From Bryobacterales bacterium F-183 (GTDB taxonomy: Bacteria; Acidobacteriota; Terriglobia; Bryobacterales; Bryobacteraceae), in the NCBI GenBank assembly GCA_016865505.2, contig AP025252.1, positions 3,534,001 to 3,598,000 on the forward strand: DNA of 64,000 nt, read 5' to 3'. Within the stretch, counting starts at the first letter, position 1; each line of letters starts with the position of its first letter. The notes under the pieces are model-generated. The model was not told where the DNA came from. It searched no databases and saw nothing but the letters and a program-made list of their open reading frames with translations. This document shows positions 9,527 through 18,768 of the stretch, one piece after another. The position numbers were made by a program, and so were the translations under genes.

Positions 9527-10885
9527 TTACCGCAGCACCTTCTCCGCCGCCGCGCGAATCTCCGCCAACCTCTCTGGTGACTTCGCCTCGATTGCCAAAC
9601 GCAACAACGGCTCTGTATTTGACGACCGTACGTGCACCCAGGCGTCGTCTAGCAGCAGCTTCAACCCGTCCGAACGATCCAGCGTCGCATTTGGATACAG
9701 CGCTTCGAGAGCCTGCATCATCGGACCCAGCTTGCCGTGCTCGAACGCCACCTTATCCATGAACCGGTAGTACCGCGGCAGTCGCGCGGCGAGTTCCGAC
9801 ACGGGCAGTCCGGTCGCGGCCATGCGATCCAGCAGCAGCGCCATCGCGGTGTACGAGTCGCGGCAGTGGTGTACCGCAGGCAGAATCAGCCCTCCATTGG
9901 ACCCCTCGCCTCCCACCACCGCATTCGCCGCCTGCATGAACTCCACAACATTGGCCTCGCCCACAGGACTGCGGTACACACGGCAACCATGCTGTGCCGC
10001 GATGTCGTCCACCACAGCCGATGTCATCAAGTTGACCACCACATTCCCCGGCGTCCGGAGCAACACGGCGTCCAGACACAGCCCGAACACATCGTCGTTG
10101 TCCAAGATGTTGCCGTTCTCGTCGCATACGGCCAGGCGATCTCCATCCGGATCCTGCGCGAACCCGATTGCACTGCCGGACCTGCGTACTAATTCTGCCA
10201 AGTCGCCCAATGTTTCAGGCTTCGGTTCCGCCTCGCGCGGGAAGGGCTTGGTCGGGTCAATCGCAATCGCATCCAGCTTGCAACCCAGGTTCTCTGTGAG
10301 GAACCCCGGCGTCATCACACTACCCGCACCGTTCACTGCATCGAGCGCGACCTTGAAGCCGCGAGTGCGAATCCGGTCGACATCCACAAGCTTCAAGACG
10401 CGGCTGATGTGCATGCGCGCGGGAGCGTCGTAGTCGCAGCGTAGCGGCCGCATCTCGTCAAAGCTGGCCTGCCGGAAGCTGCTTTCGTGAAAGATATCCA
10501 GCAATTCGTTCCGTTCGTAGTGATTGAAGAACAGTCCGCGATTGTTGAACAGCTTCAGCGCGTTGTACTCCGGCGGATTGTGCGACGCCGTCAATGCGAT
10601 GCCGCCGCGAGCTTTGGTTGCGCCGGCAAACATCTGGATCGTTGGCGTCGGCAGGACGCCCACATCGATCACTTCGCAACCCGACGCCAGCAATCCGCAA
10701 TGTACGGCGTGCTGCAACATTGGACCCGTCGCGCGAGTGTCACGACCCACCACCACGCGGCCCGCACCGACGTATGTCCCGAAGGCTTGCGCGAATTCCC
10801 GGGTCAGGAGCGGCGTCAAAAACTCGCCCACTACGCCGCGAATGCCGGAAACGCCAATTTTCAGCTGATGTTCACGCCGCGGCAT
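9527..10885 (-). CDS. Phosphohexomutase (GlmM/ManB superfamily), copy 1
   Basis: 452 aa from the ATG at 10885. It carries all alpha-D-phosphohexomutase motifs: catalytic phosphoserine loop TASHNPPEYNALKLF (Ser near residue 96), metal loop DPDGDR, sugar loop GGEGSNGG and the C-terminal phosphate-binding RSSNTEPLLRL. The enzyme interconverts hexose or hexosamine 1- and 6-phosphates for cell-envelope sugars. The sugar loop differs from classical GlmM (GEQSGH) and is closer to the archaeal-like mutases, so substrate is left open. Its start overlaps the end of copy 2 by 14 nt. Confidence 0.88.
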   Translation of the reverse strand: MPRREHQLKIGVSGIRGVVGEFLTPLLTREFAQAFGTYVGAGRVVVGRDTRATGPMLQHAVHCGLLASGCEVIDVGVLPTPTIQMFAGATKARGGIALTASHNPPEYNALKLFNNRGLFFNHYERNELLDIFHESSFRQASFDEMRPLRCDYDAPARMHISRVLKLVDVDRIRTRGFKVALDAVNGAGSVMTPGFLTENLGCKLDAIAIDPTKPFPREAEPKPETLGDLAELVRRSGSAIGFAQDPDGDRLAVCDENGNILDNDDVFGLCLDAVLLRTPGNVVVNLMTSAVVDDIAAQHGCRVYRSPVGEANVVEFMQAANAVVGGEGSNGGLILPAVHHCRDSYTAMALLLDRMAATGLPVSELAARLPRYYRFMDKVAFEHGKLGPMMQALEALYPNATLDRSDGLKLLLDDAWVHVRSSNTEPLLRLAIEAKSPERLAEIRAAAEKVLR

Positions 10886-12248
10886 AGGTCTCCACCGTTT
10901 CCAGAATCGAATCAAACAGCGCGCGCGGCGCCTCACCCTTTTGCTCGCAAATCACACGTACGATCGGCTCTGTCTGGCTGACGCGAATGTGCGCCCAAGC
11001 TCCGTTGGCGAACTCCACTCGCAGCCCGTCTACAGAGCTGAAACGTTCATTGCGGAACCGCTCCTGCAGCTCCATAAACAAAGCCGGTACACGCTGCGAC
11101 ACCAGCGGTACTTGCCCCTTCAGGATGCTGTACTTCGGATAGCCTCCTGCCAGTTCGCTCAGCTTCTGCTTCCGTTCGTGCATCATCGTGAGAATCGCCA
11201 GCATGGACGCGATGCCGTCGTACACAAAGCGGAACTGCGGCATCATCACCGCTCCCGTACCTTCACCTGCAATCGCAATTTGTCCGGACTTGTAGACCGC
11301 CAGCGCGTCCATCGCCGCCTGCCGGCCTACGGGAACGCGAATCACCTTGCCGCCGTGTTTGGCCGCGATCTCTTCGAGCAGCGCCGTTGTCGATAGATTG
11401 GTGATGATCAGCTTGCCGGATGCTCGCGACAACTGATGGTCGGCGAGTAACGGCAGCACCATCTCTTCGGACACCGCCTCGCCTGTTTCCGTCGCAAATG
11501 CCACGCGATCCGAATCCGCATCAAAGAGAAATCCCGCATCTGCACCCAAAGGTCCAACTAGTGGCGCCAGTTGTAGTTCCACCATGCGCTGGTTGATGGC
11601 TGGCTCATGCGCAAACGTCGCGCTATCGGTGTTGAGCGAGGTCATCCGGTCGAATCCGTGCCGCTCAATCAGCCGCTTCAAGATCAGGGACGATGTCCCG
11701 TTGCAGCAATCTACAACCACGCGAAAGCCGCGTAGAGCAGGGAAGTCGAACACGGCGGCCAGTTCGTTCAGATAGTCGTCGATCGCCGATGCGCGATGCG
11801 TCAGTCCGCCTACTCGTGTCCAGTCCACAAAGTGAAACTTGCGCAGATGATAAATGTCCAGCAGTTCGCCCGCTTCGGCGGTGGATAGGTAGCTGCCGCT
11901 CGCGCCAAAGAATTTCAGCGCGTTCCACTCTGCCCCGTTATGGCTGGCGCTGATCGAAATGCCGCCCGCCGCATCGCTACCGCCGATGGCATGCTGCAGG
12001 ACTGGTGTCGACACCACGCCAAGATCCACGACAGGACGTCCCGTAGCTTGCAGCGCGGCGATGATCCCTTCCCGAAACATCACGCCGCTCGATCTCGTAT
12101 CGCGGCTGAGAAACACCGGACCCTCATCCGGCAGAAACTCCCCGAAGGCGGCGGCAAAGTCCATGGCGTGCGCCGCGGTCATGCCTCCCGCTCCGACAAT
12201 ACCCCGCAATCCCACGTTGGAGATGCGCAGGGTGGCTCTTGTGGTCAT
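10872..12248 (-). CDS. Phosphohexomutase (GlmM/ManB superfamily), copy 2
   Basis: 458 aa with the same fold as its neighbour but divergent motifs: phosphoserine loop SISASHNGAEWNALKFF, metal loop DADSDR, sugar-recognition loop AGEGTGAVMMP and phosphate loop RVSQTEPIVRV. All catalytic residues are kept, so activity is expected; the changed sugar loop suggests a different substrate from copy 1. The two genes overlap and must be co-translated. The pair may be an old duplication supplying two sugar phosphates, for example glucosamine and mannose or glucose types. Confidence 0.87.
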   Translation of the reverse strand: MTTRATLRISNVGLRGIVGAGGMTAAHAMDFAAAFGEFLPDEGPVFLSRDTRSSGVMFREGIIAALQATGRPVVDLGVVSTPVLQHAIGGSDAAGGISISASHNGAEWNALKFFGASGSYLSTAEAGELLDIYHLRKFHFVDWTRVGGLTHRASAIDDYLNELAAVFDFPALRGFRVVVDCCNGTSSLILKRLIERHGFDRMTSLNTDSATFAHEPAINQRMVELQLAPLVGPLGADAGFLFDADSDRVAFATETGEAVSEEMVLPLLADHQLSRASGKLIITNLSTTALLEEIAAKHGGKVIRVPVGRQAAMDALAVYKSGQIAIAGEGTGAVMMPQFRFVYDGIASMLAILTMMHERKQKLSELAGGYPKYSILKGQVPLVSQRVPALFMELQERFRNERFSSVDGLRVEFANGAWAHIRVSQTEPIVRVICEQKGEAPRALFDSILETVETYAAA

Positions 12249-12300
12249 TTCTTTTCAGCATAACCGTGTAATGTTTCGCGACGGTTTGCCATACCCAGCT

Positions 12301-12495
12301 ATGACCACGTTTCTCGCAGCCACCTACCTGTTCCTGCGGGCACTCGCGGAAGCGAACCCCAGCAGCGACACCACCGTGCGCTACGCCTACGACGACAGCG
12401 GCCGGCTCACCGAAGTCCGCTACGGCAACGGTATTACCGTGCGTTACGCCTACGACGCCCAAGGCCGCCGTACGCTGCGGGAGACCTCCAAATGA
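12301..12495 (+). CDS. Micro YD-repeat peptide with signal-like N-terminus, coupled to the large RHS gene
   Basis: A 64-aa product: a short hydrophobic leader (MTTFLAATYLFLRALAEA) followed by one and a half RHS/YD units, TVRYAYDDSGRLTEVRYGNG and VRYAYDAQGRRT. The TGA at 12493-12495 overlaps the ATG of the next gene (ATGA), which argues for real translation and coupling. It could be a remnant of a longer RHS gene, or a leader peptide setting translation of the 1125-aa protein. No strong Shine-Dalgarno is seen. Confidence 0.6.
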   Translation: MTTFLAATYLFLRALAEANPSSDTTVRYAYDDSGRLTEVRYGNGITVRYAYDAQGRRTLRETSK

Positions 12496-15400
12496 CATCG
12501 CTGCTCTTGCTGCCTTTACTTTTGACCCAGGCCCAGCAACAGCGGTTTGAGGATCGCACGTTGCCCACTGCCCAGTGGACAGCCACCAAGCTCATCGAGG
12601 TCAACACCGGTGAAACAGAACCCAAGTTCACGGTGGAACAGCGCGATGGCGAGTACCGCGCCGTCAAGTTTAACTTCCGGCTGGAAGGTGGCGACTATCG
12701 CCTGCTCCTCGGCCATTTGCGACGTGCGAGCGTCACCGCGGCCAACACCCCCATCCAGACCGTCAGCTTCCAGTTCGACATTCGTACCCCTACCGCTTCG
12801 GCCGGCCTCACCTTTTTGCCTTTAATTGAACAGCAAGGCACCTTCTACATCGCCAATCCAGGTACGCAGGCATTGCTAACGGACTGGCAGACCGTACAGT
12901 TCAACAACCTCCGCGCCACAGCCTTTACCAAGGCCTCGGGACCTGGCGCCGAGCGTCCGGACTTCAACTCCGCTACTGGCTTCACGCTCGGCTTCGCCAC
13001 TGACCTTGCCGGCCGCGCGACCTGCCAAGGCTACTACGGCGAATGCTACACGCAGCCCACTGTACTCCGTGAAAGCCACATCCGCGCCTGGTCCGTCACC
13101 GTGGACTCAGGTCCCGCCACACCGCCCACCTCCGCCGAATCGGATGACCCCATCGCAGCCGGCGACCCCATCACCACCTTCAACGGCGAATTCAATCTGG
13201 AAGAAGCCGACATCGACCTCGGCGGACCCATGCCCTTGCGCTTCACCCGCTACTACGCAGCATTCCTGCGCGGCGCTGGCGTATCGTCAGCAGTCGGCCT
13301 CAACTGGATGCATAACTTCGACATCACCGTGTCGAACCTGTATCGCGGCAAGAAGATCAGCGCCTTGGCCGGTTCGCGCTACACGGACACGGCGGCTGGC
13401 CGAATCTATGTCTTCGATACCTCTGGCCGCTTGGCATCCATCGAAGATCGCAACGGCAACGTCCACCGCATCACGCGCGACCCACAGGGCCTCATCACAC
13501 AGGTCAGCGACGACCTCGGGCGGCAATTGCTGTTCACCCACACAAACGGCCGCCTCACCAGCGTTCGCGACCACACGGGCAGGACCGTACAGTTCGCGCA
13601 CAATACCGAAGGCGCGCTAATTTCGGTTGCCAATCGAGCAGGCGAAGTCACGCGATACTCGTACACACCTGGCACCGCCTGGATGCAGGACAAGACCCTG
13701 CCCAGCGGCACCGTACTCTTCCGCAATACCTTCGACGCGCAGGGTCGCGTTACGCGACAGACGGACGCCGACGGCAACACGGCAGACCTTGTATTTCGCG
13801 GGACGACGGCCGAATGGCGCGATGCGTTGGGATCGGTCACCGCGTACGAACACGCTGGCAACAACTGGACCCGCATCATCGATGCCAATGGCGCTGAGAT
13901 CAGGCGCGGGCAGCAGGGCCGTTTTGTACGTCAGTACCAGGGCACGTTTCGTGATCTTGCTTCGATTACGGAGAACGGCACGCCTGTCGTGACTTATACA
14001 AGAAATGCTGCGGGCCTTCCGACTCGTATCGTGGACACGACGCATGGCGTCCTGACGTTTGAGTACAACGCGCGCGGACAAGTAACTGTGGAGACACGCG
14101 AAGGCCGCGGTACTCGCCGCTACGCGTACAACGCCGACGGTACGCTTGCCACCCTAACCTTGGAATCCGGAGGCGTTCGCCGGTACAACTACGACGCGCA
14201 GAAACGCCCCACTAGCATCACCGATCCGGACGGCCATGTTCGTACCTACACCTACGACCCGGAAGATCGCTTGCTGCCCGCGCCGATGTCAACCGACCTT
14301 CTGCGCCTCGTCAAACGCGATGCTGCGGGGCGCCTCGCCACTGCGGATATCCCGGGCGGTGCACCGTCTCTGCAGTACGACGCCGGCGGCCGCCTCACAT
14401 CCATTTCCGATTGCCGCGGCGACTCGCTCGGCTTCCGCTACAACGCCGCAGGATTCTTGAGCGCCTTCACCGACGGCGCCGGACATACCTGGACTCTCGA
14501 CCTCAATGCACGCGGCCACGCCACTGCGGTGACGTCGCCACTGGGCCGCCGCATTGACCTCTTGCCCGTCCCGGACTCGGCTTGGAGCGACCGTCTGGAT
14601 GCCACGGGCCGCCTGCTGTCGCGTACCGACGCCGACGGTGTGACGCGCTCCTGGACCTACGATGCCAAGGGCTTTCCGTCGTCAATTGCCGGCATGCCCC
14701 TGCAGTATCGCGACGGCTTGCTGCAAACACTCGGCGACCTCAGCACCTTCGAGTACGACACCGCAGGCCGCGCGACGCAAGCTCGCAACTTTCGCGCCGC
14801 CTACGCACCACTCTGGATGACTGCCACCAACGGCATTGGCGTCAAACGTGACGCAGCAGGACACATCACCGAATTCGACTACGGCGATGGACGCATCGTC
14901 CGATATCGTTACGACTGCCGCGGCTTAGTGAGCTCAGTCGAGGACTGGACCGGTGCTGTAACCAGCCTCGCGTACGACGGCAACCGTCAAGTAGCCTCCA
15001 TCGAATTTCCCAATGGTTTCCGTACCGAGTACAAACGCAACCCGGACGGCCACATCGAATCCATCGTTCACCAGCGCGGCGATGAGACGTACTTCATCAA
15101 CGTGGAGCGCGACCTACAAGGTCGCCCGGTTACTGTACAAAAGCGCCTGCCGCAGCCCGCTCCGAGCATCCCTACAGGCATTGCGGAATGGACCAACACC
15201 GCCGCGGGCCGCCTACAAGGCTTGAGCTACGACGCGTCAGGCCGCCTCACCAACGACGCTGCACATACCTACCGCTGGAATAATGCGGACTGGCTCACCC
15301 AGATCGACTCTGTCAACGTCGACTACGACGGCTTCGCCCGCCCTGTCCAAATCGGCGACAGGACCTTTCTTTGGAACTACGCCACACGCCGTCCCACCAT

Positions 15401-15869
15401 CGCACGTGAGAACGGCAATCGCCACCACGTCACACTGCCGGACGGTGAGCCGTTGTATTCGATCGAGCCCGATGGCGCGCACCGGTTCCTGCATTTTGAC
15501 GACACAGGTTCGCTCGCCTTCCGTACCTCAATGTCCGGGTCTGTAGCCGACTCGTTCGCCTTTGGCCCAGACGGCGAGCCCGGCTCGAACGACGCCGTCC
15601 CTCTTTTCGGGTGGAAGGCGCGCGACGGCGTACTCAGCATGGGTACGGCCGGCCTCTACTGGCAGGACCGGCGCTGGTACGATCCCGCGGCAGGACGCTA
15701 TCTCACCACCACCTTCACCGGTCCAGGCCCATCGTACGAGATAACGCCAACGCCCCTCGCGATCCCGCAAATACAACTTGCAACCCGCCTCGCTGGCCTC
15801 TCTAAGCCGACAGCTCTGAACCTGCTACGCGAAGTCTATCTCGTACTCGAAGGACCCAATGTGCAATGA
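12492..15869 (+). CDS. Large secreted RHS/YD-repeat protein, DUF6531-containing, with short non-toxin C-terminus
   Basis: 1125 aa. After a signal peptide (MTSLLLLPLLLTQAQ) comes a jelly-roll-like beta domain to about residue 205. A DUF6531-type segment follows (about 215-265; DPITTFNGEFNLEEADIDL and RFTRYYAAF). From about 300 to 1040 there are some two dozen YD repeats (YDAQKRPTSITDPDG, YDASGRLTND). The RHS core end is present (GLYWQDRRWYDPAAGRYLTTT near 1055), but only about 50 residues follow, without Cys/His-rich or nuclease-like motifs. The shell should form a beta-cocoon; the usual toxic cargo is absent or very small. The stop overlaps the first lipoprotein gene (ATGA). Confidence 0.88.
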   Translation: MTSLLLLPLLLTQAQQQRFEDRTLPTAQWTATKLIEVNTGETEPKFTVEQRDGEYRAVKFNFRLEGGDYRLLLGHLRRASVTAANTPIQTVSFQFDIRTPTASAGLTFLPLIEQQGTFYIANPGTQALLTDWQTVQFNNLRATAFTKASGPGAERPDFNSATGFTLGFATDLAGRATCQGYYGECYTQPTVLRESHIRAWSVTVDSGPATPPTSAESDDPIAAGDPITTFNGEFNLEEADIDLGGPMPLRFTRYYAAFLRGAGVSSAVGLNWMHNFDITVSNLYRGKKISALAGSRYTDTAAGRIYVFDTSGRLASIEDRNGNVHRITRDPQGLITQVSDDLGRQLLFTHTNGRLTSVRDHTGRTVQFAHNTEGALISVANRAGEVTRYSYTPGTAWMQDKTLPSGTVLFRNTFDAQGRVTRQTDADGNTADLVFRGTTAEWRDALGSVTAYEHAGNNWTRIIDANGAEIRRGQQGRFVRQYQGTFRDLASITENGTPVVTYTRNAAGLPTRIVDTTHGVLTFEYNARGQVTVETREGRGTRRYAYNADGTLATLTLESGGVRRYNYDAQKRPTSITDPDGHVRTYTYDPEDRLLPAPMSTDLLRLVKRDAAGRLATADIPGGAPSLQYDAGGRLTSISDCRGDSLGFRYNAAGFLSAFTDGAGHTWTLDLNARGHATAVTSPLGRRIDLLPVPDSAWSDRLDATGRLLSRTDADGVTRSWTYDAKGFPSSIAGMPLQYRDGLLQTLGDLSTFEYDTAGRATQARNFRAAYAPLWMTATNGIGVKRDAAGHITEFDYGDGRIVRYRYDCRGLVSSVEDWTGAVTSLAYDGNRQVASIEFPNGFRTEYKRNPDGHIESIVHQRGDETYFINVERDLQGRPVTVQKRLPQPAPSIPTGIAEWTNTAAGRLQGLSYDASGRLTNDAAHTYRWNNADWLTQIDSVNVDYDGFARPVQIGDRTFLWNYATRRPTIARENGNRHHVTLPDGEPLYSIEPDGAHRFLHFDDTGSLAFRTSMSGSVADSFAFGPDGEPGSNDAVPLFGWKARDGVLSMGTAGLYWQDRRWYDPAAGRYLTTTFTGPGPSYEITPTPLAIPQIQLATRLAGLSKPTALNLLREVYLVLEGPNVQ

Positions 15870-16303
15870 AACACCCTAAGCTCGCTCGTTGGATCGCTCT
15901 AACCATCCTGGCCTTGCACATCCCTTTGCTTTCCGGCTGCATTCTTGCGGACTGGATTCGGTTATTTATCGCGGGTCTCGGCGATGGCTGCATTCTGTCT
16001 TCTGACCCCGTGTGCCCTCAACAAGAACTGGTGAATTGCGTGAGATTTGGCGGGTCTTGGAATCCCGAAACCCAAGTGTGCCATCCACCCCGCCGCGAAA
16101 GTCCAAGGCGCCCCATCGCGTACCCCGGCAAGACCCCACCAGCGGACGAACTGCCGGACCTCCCCGGCGTGCAATGGGGGCCGTTACCCACACCGTTCGA
16201 CCCTCTGCGGATCGAGCTTCAGCAAGGGCCACAGCAGCGTACAAGCAACATTCAAACCTTGCGCCGCGCCGATCCTCTACTCGAAGGAACCAAAGCGCAA
16301 TGA
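15866..16303 (+). CDS. Small lipoprotein, tandem copy 1
   Basis: 145 aa with a lipoprotein signal peptide ending in LLSGC (Cys25), a hydrophobic stretch just after it, a four-cysteine segment (CILSSDPVCPQ and NCVRFGGSWNPETQVCHPP), and a Pro/Arg-rich C-terminal half. The cysteine segment looks like a small disulfide-stabilised fold. The start overlaps the RHS stop, so it is probably made with the RHS protein, either as its membrane partner or as a surface adaptor. No known immunity protein resemblance could be recognised. Confidence 0.7.
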   Translation: MKHPKLARWIALTILALHIPLLSGCILADWIRLFIAGLGDGCILSSDPVCPQQELVNCVRFGGSWNPETQVCHPPRRESPRRPIAYPGKTPPADELPDLPGVQWGPLPTPFDPLRIELQQGPQQRTSNIQTLRRADPLLEGTKAQ

Positions 16304-16719
16304 AACACCCAAAACTCGGCCGCTGGATCGCCTTAACCATCCTTGCCTTGCATGTCCCTTTGCTCTCCGGCTGTATTGTCGTGCATTGGATCCTGCTCTT
16401 CTTTACGAGCATCAATAACGGCTGCATTCTGACTTCGACCCCCCTTTGTCCTGCCCAGGACCCGATGGATGTTTGCGTGAGACACGGAGGGGCTTGGAAC
16501 AGCGAAACCCAAATGTGCCAGCCACCCCGCCGCGAAAGCCCGCGCCGTCCCATCGCGTACCCCGGCAAGACCACACCTTCTGACGAACTGCCAGACCTTC
16601 CCGGCGTGCAGTGGGGACCTTCACCGACACCGTTCGACCCCCTCCGGATCGAGCTTCAGCAAGGCCCAAGGCAGCGTACAAGCGACGTTCAGTTGTTCCC
16701 GCCGCCGTCGCAGCCTTAG
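16300..16719 (+). CDS. Small lipoprotein, tandem copy 2
   Basis: 139 aa, a paralogue of the preceding gene with the same lipobox (LLSGC, Cys25), the same cysteine pattern (CILTSTPLCPA, CVRHGGAWNSETQMCQPP) and a nearly identical middle (RRESPRRPIAYPGKT). The C-terminus differs (QLFPPPSQP). It starts in an ATGA overlap with copy 1. A longer open frame begins at 16012, but that part only re-reads copy 1 in another phase. Confidence 0.7.
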   Translation: MKHPKLGRWIALTILALHVPLLSGCIVVHWILLFFTSINNGCILTSTPLCPAQDPMDVCVRHGGAWNSETQMCQPPRRESPRRPIAYPGKTTPSDELPDLPGVQWGPSPTPFDPLRIELQQGPRQRTSDVQLFPPPSQP

Positions 16720-16728
16720 AATCGAAAT

Positions 16729-18768
16729 GTGCTGCTGCAGTCGCTCTTCTTGCTGGTACTGGCCGGCGCCGGCGACGATCCCAAGGTCGCTTCCGATGCG
16801 AAGGCACGCGCGGAGGCGATGCACGAGCAGGGCTTCCAACTCTTCAACAAAGGCGAGGGTAAAGCTGCCGCCCAGGCAGTCTTCGCCTCTCTCGCCATGC
16901 ATCGCAAACTCGGCCTGCGTGAGGAGCAGGCCATCAACCTGCGCCTGCTGGCCGTCATTCACGACGGGATGGGAGAACGCCAAAAGTCCATAGGCTTTTA
17001 TAACGAGGCGCTACGCCTGGCCAGAGCCGTCGGCAATCAGCGACTGGAAGCCAACACGTTGCGCGACCTCGGCGTGCTCTACTACAACATTGACGACAAC
17101 GAGCGCGCGTTTCGCTACCTCGAGTCTGCTCTGGTCCTGCAACGGAAGATCGCCCAACCCAAAGGCCTCGGGCAGACACTATTCGGCCTTGGCGAGATGC
17201 GCCGTACGTGGAACCAGAAGGATAAGGCGCGCGCCAATTACGAAGAGGCTTTACCTTTAGCCACCGAGTCCGGCGACCTGCATACGCAAGCCGATGTCCT
17301 GGGTGCGTTAGCCGCGCTCGATCCCGCCGCTGGACGCGCCTACATCGACCGCGCCTTGGCGATCCGCCAACAGATCGGCGAGCCTCGCGGCGAGGCTTCC
17401 ACTCGACTCAAACTCGCCGCACACTATCAGGCGATCGGCAACAAAGCGGATGCCCTCAACGAGTATCGGACCGCCGTACAGCTTTTTGAAAAGGCCAAGT
17501 ACCGGGGCGGGGAAGCGTTCGCTCGTCAATCTTTGGCCTTCGCCCTGCGCGACACCGGAGATCTGGACGGCGCCATCGAAGAGATGTTCCGCGCCGTCGA
17601 TCTTGCCGAAGGTTTACGGCAGAAGCTTTCCGATCGTGACCTGCGTGCCACCTACATCGGCTATGTCCAGAACCGCTATGAATTCCTGATCGACGCATTG
17701 GTGGACCGCAAAGAGTATGGCCGTGCGCTGGAAGTCAGCGAACGCGCCCGTGCTCGTGCCCTGGTCGAATCTCTGCGCGATGCCGGCGTCACTACCAACG
17801 CGGCGGCGTCACTTCGCGCCAAAGACATCCAGCAGAATGTACTCGATGCGCAGACAACTTTGATCGAGTTCGCGCTGGGTGCCAAACGCAGCCACATGTT
17901 CATCCTCCGCCGCGACGGAATTGCGTACCGTGAGTTACCCGCCCGCCCGATCATCGAAGCAGAAGCTCGCAAGATCTACGAAGCCTACCGGACCCCCGCG
18001 GCCACCTTATCAAGGAAGAAGCCCGACTTTCTGCCGGAACTCCCCAACACAGGCAACCTCCTGATCGTCGCGGATGGGGCGCTGCATTATCTGCCGTTCG
18101 CGCATCTCACCGCTGCGCCCATCACCATCGCCCCTTCTGCATCCGCCATTGCTGCCACCCGCAGCAACCAGCCCACAAAGCCCGCATCGATCACCGTCAT
18201 TGCCGACCCCGACGTACCCCAACTGCCCCGGCTTCCCTTCGCCCGCATGGAAGCCGACGCGATTCTCAGCGCCGTGCCCAAGGACATGCAGACCTTCCGA
18301 GCCGTCGGCCGCGACGCGACCCTCGATGCCGTGCGCAAGCATCCCGCATCGATCCTGCACATCGCCGCGCACGGCCTGCTCGACACCAGCCAACCCGAGC
18401 GTTCGGAACTCGCCCTCTCCGGCGGTGGACTCAAGCTGCGCGACCTATACGGTGTGCGCCAGTCGTCGAGCCTCGTCGTCCTTAGTGCTTGCCAAACAGC
18501 GCTTGGCAAGGAGATGAAGCGCGAAGGCTTGATCGGCCTCGCCTGGGGCTTTCAACAAGCCGGAGCGGACCGCGTCCTCGCCAGCCTCTGGAAGGTGGAT
18601 GATCGCGCCACAGCGGAATTGATGAAGCATTTCTACGTCGCTCTATTGCAGAATGGCAAGCCCGCCCCCGTCGCACTGCGCGATGCCCAGGCGCAGTTGG
18701 CTGCGTCCCGGCGTTGGAGCGATCCGTTCTATTGGGCCGGGTTCGTACTGCAGGGCGACTGGCGTTGA
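16729..18768 (+). CDS. Exported TPR-CHAT protein (caspase-like peptidase domain)
   Basis: 679 aa from a GTG. A short hydrophobic N-terminus (LLQSLFLLVLAGAG) suggests export. Residues about 25-330 are TPR-like helices (YNEALRLARAVGNQRLEANTLRDLGVLYYN and others). The CHAT domain covers about 400-679 with the expected dyad: His548 in LHIAAHG and Cys588 in LSACQTALG, followed by GLAWGFQQAGADRVLASLWKV. CHAT proteases of the TPR-CHAT and gasdermin/CRISPR systems use this dyad, so activity is plausible. The gene follows the second lipoprotein by 9 bases and overlaps the sigma factor gene (TTGA). Confidence 0.88.
   Translation: MLLQSLFLLVLAGAGDDPKVASDAKARAEAMHEQGFQLFNKGEGKAAAQAVFASLAMHRKLGLREEQAINLRLLAVIHDGMGERQKSIGFYNEALRLARAVGNQRLEANTLRDLGVLYYNIDDNERAFRYLESALVLQRKIAQPKGLGQTLFGLGEMRRTWNQKDKARANYEEALPLATESGDLHTQADVLGALAALDPAAGRAYIDRALAIRQQIGEPRGEASTRLKLAAHYQAIGNKADALNEYRTAVQLFEKAKYRGGEAFARQSLAFALRDTGDLDGAIEEMFRAVDLAEGLRQKLSDRDLRATYIGYVQNRYEFLIDALVDRKEYGRALEVSERARARALVESLRDAGVTTNAAASLRAKDIQQNVLDAQTTLIEFALGAKRSHMFILRRDGIAYRELPARPIIEAEARKIYEAYRTPAATLSRKKPDFLPELPNTGNLLIVADGALHYLPFAHLTAAPITIAPSASAIAATRSNQPTKPASITVIADPDVPQLPRLPFARMEADAILSAVPKDMQTFRAVGRDATLDAVRKHPASILHIAAHGLLDTSQPERSELALSGGGLKLRDLYGVRQSSSLVVLSACQTALGKEMKREGLIGLAWGFQQAGADRVLASLWKVDDRATAELMKHFYVALLQNGKPAPVALRDAQAQLAASRRWSDPFYWAGFVLQGDWR

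Larger units (their letters stand above)
15833..16719 (+). repeat. Tandem duplication of the lipoprotein gene, including the 3' end of the preceding gene
   Basis: Two direct copies with a period of about 434 bases. The first copy begins inside the RHS gene: the sequence ctcgaagga...gcaatgaaacaccc around 15848-15875 recurs around 16281-16309. Consequently the RHS protein and lipoprotein 1 end with similar residues (LEGPNVQ and LEGTKAQ), while lipoprotein 2 ends differently. Divergence between the copies indicates an old event. Confidence 0.75.

Noticed and set aside
12492-15869. Polymorphic RHS toxin with immunity gene
   Set aside because: Only about 50 residues follow the RHS core and no nuclease, deaminase or similar motif is visible; the lipoproteins downstream do not resemble known immunity proteins.
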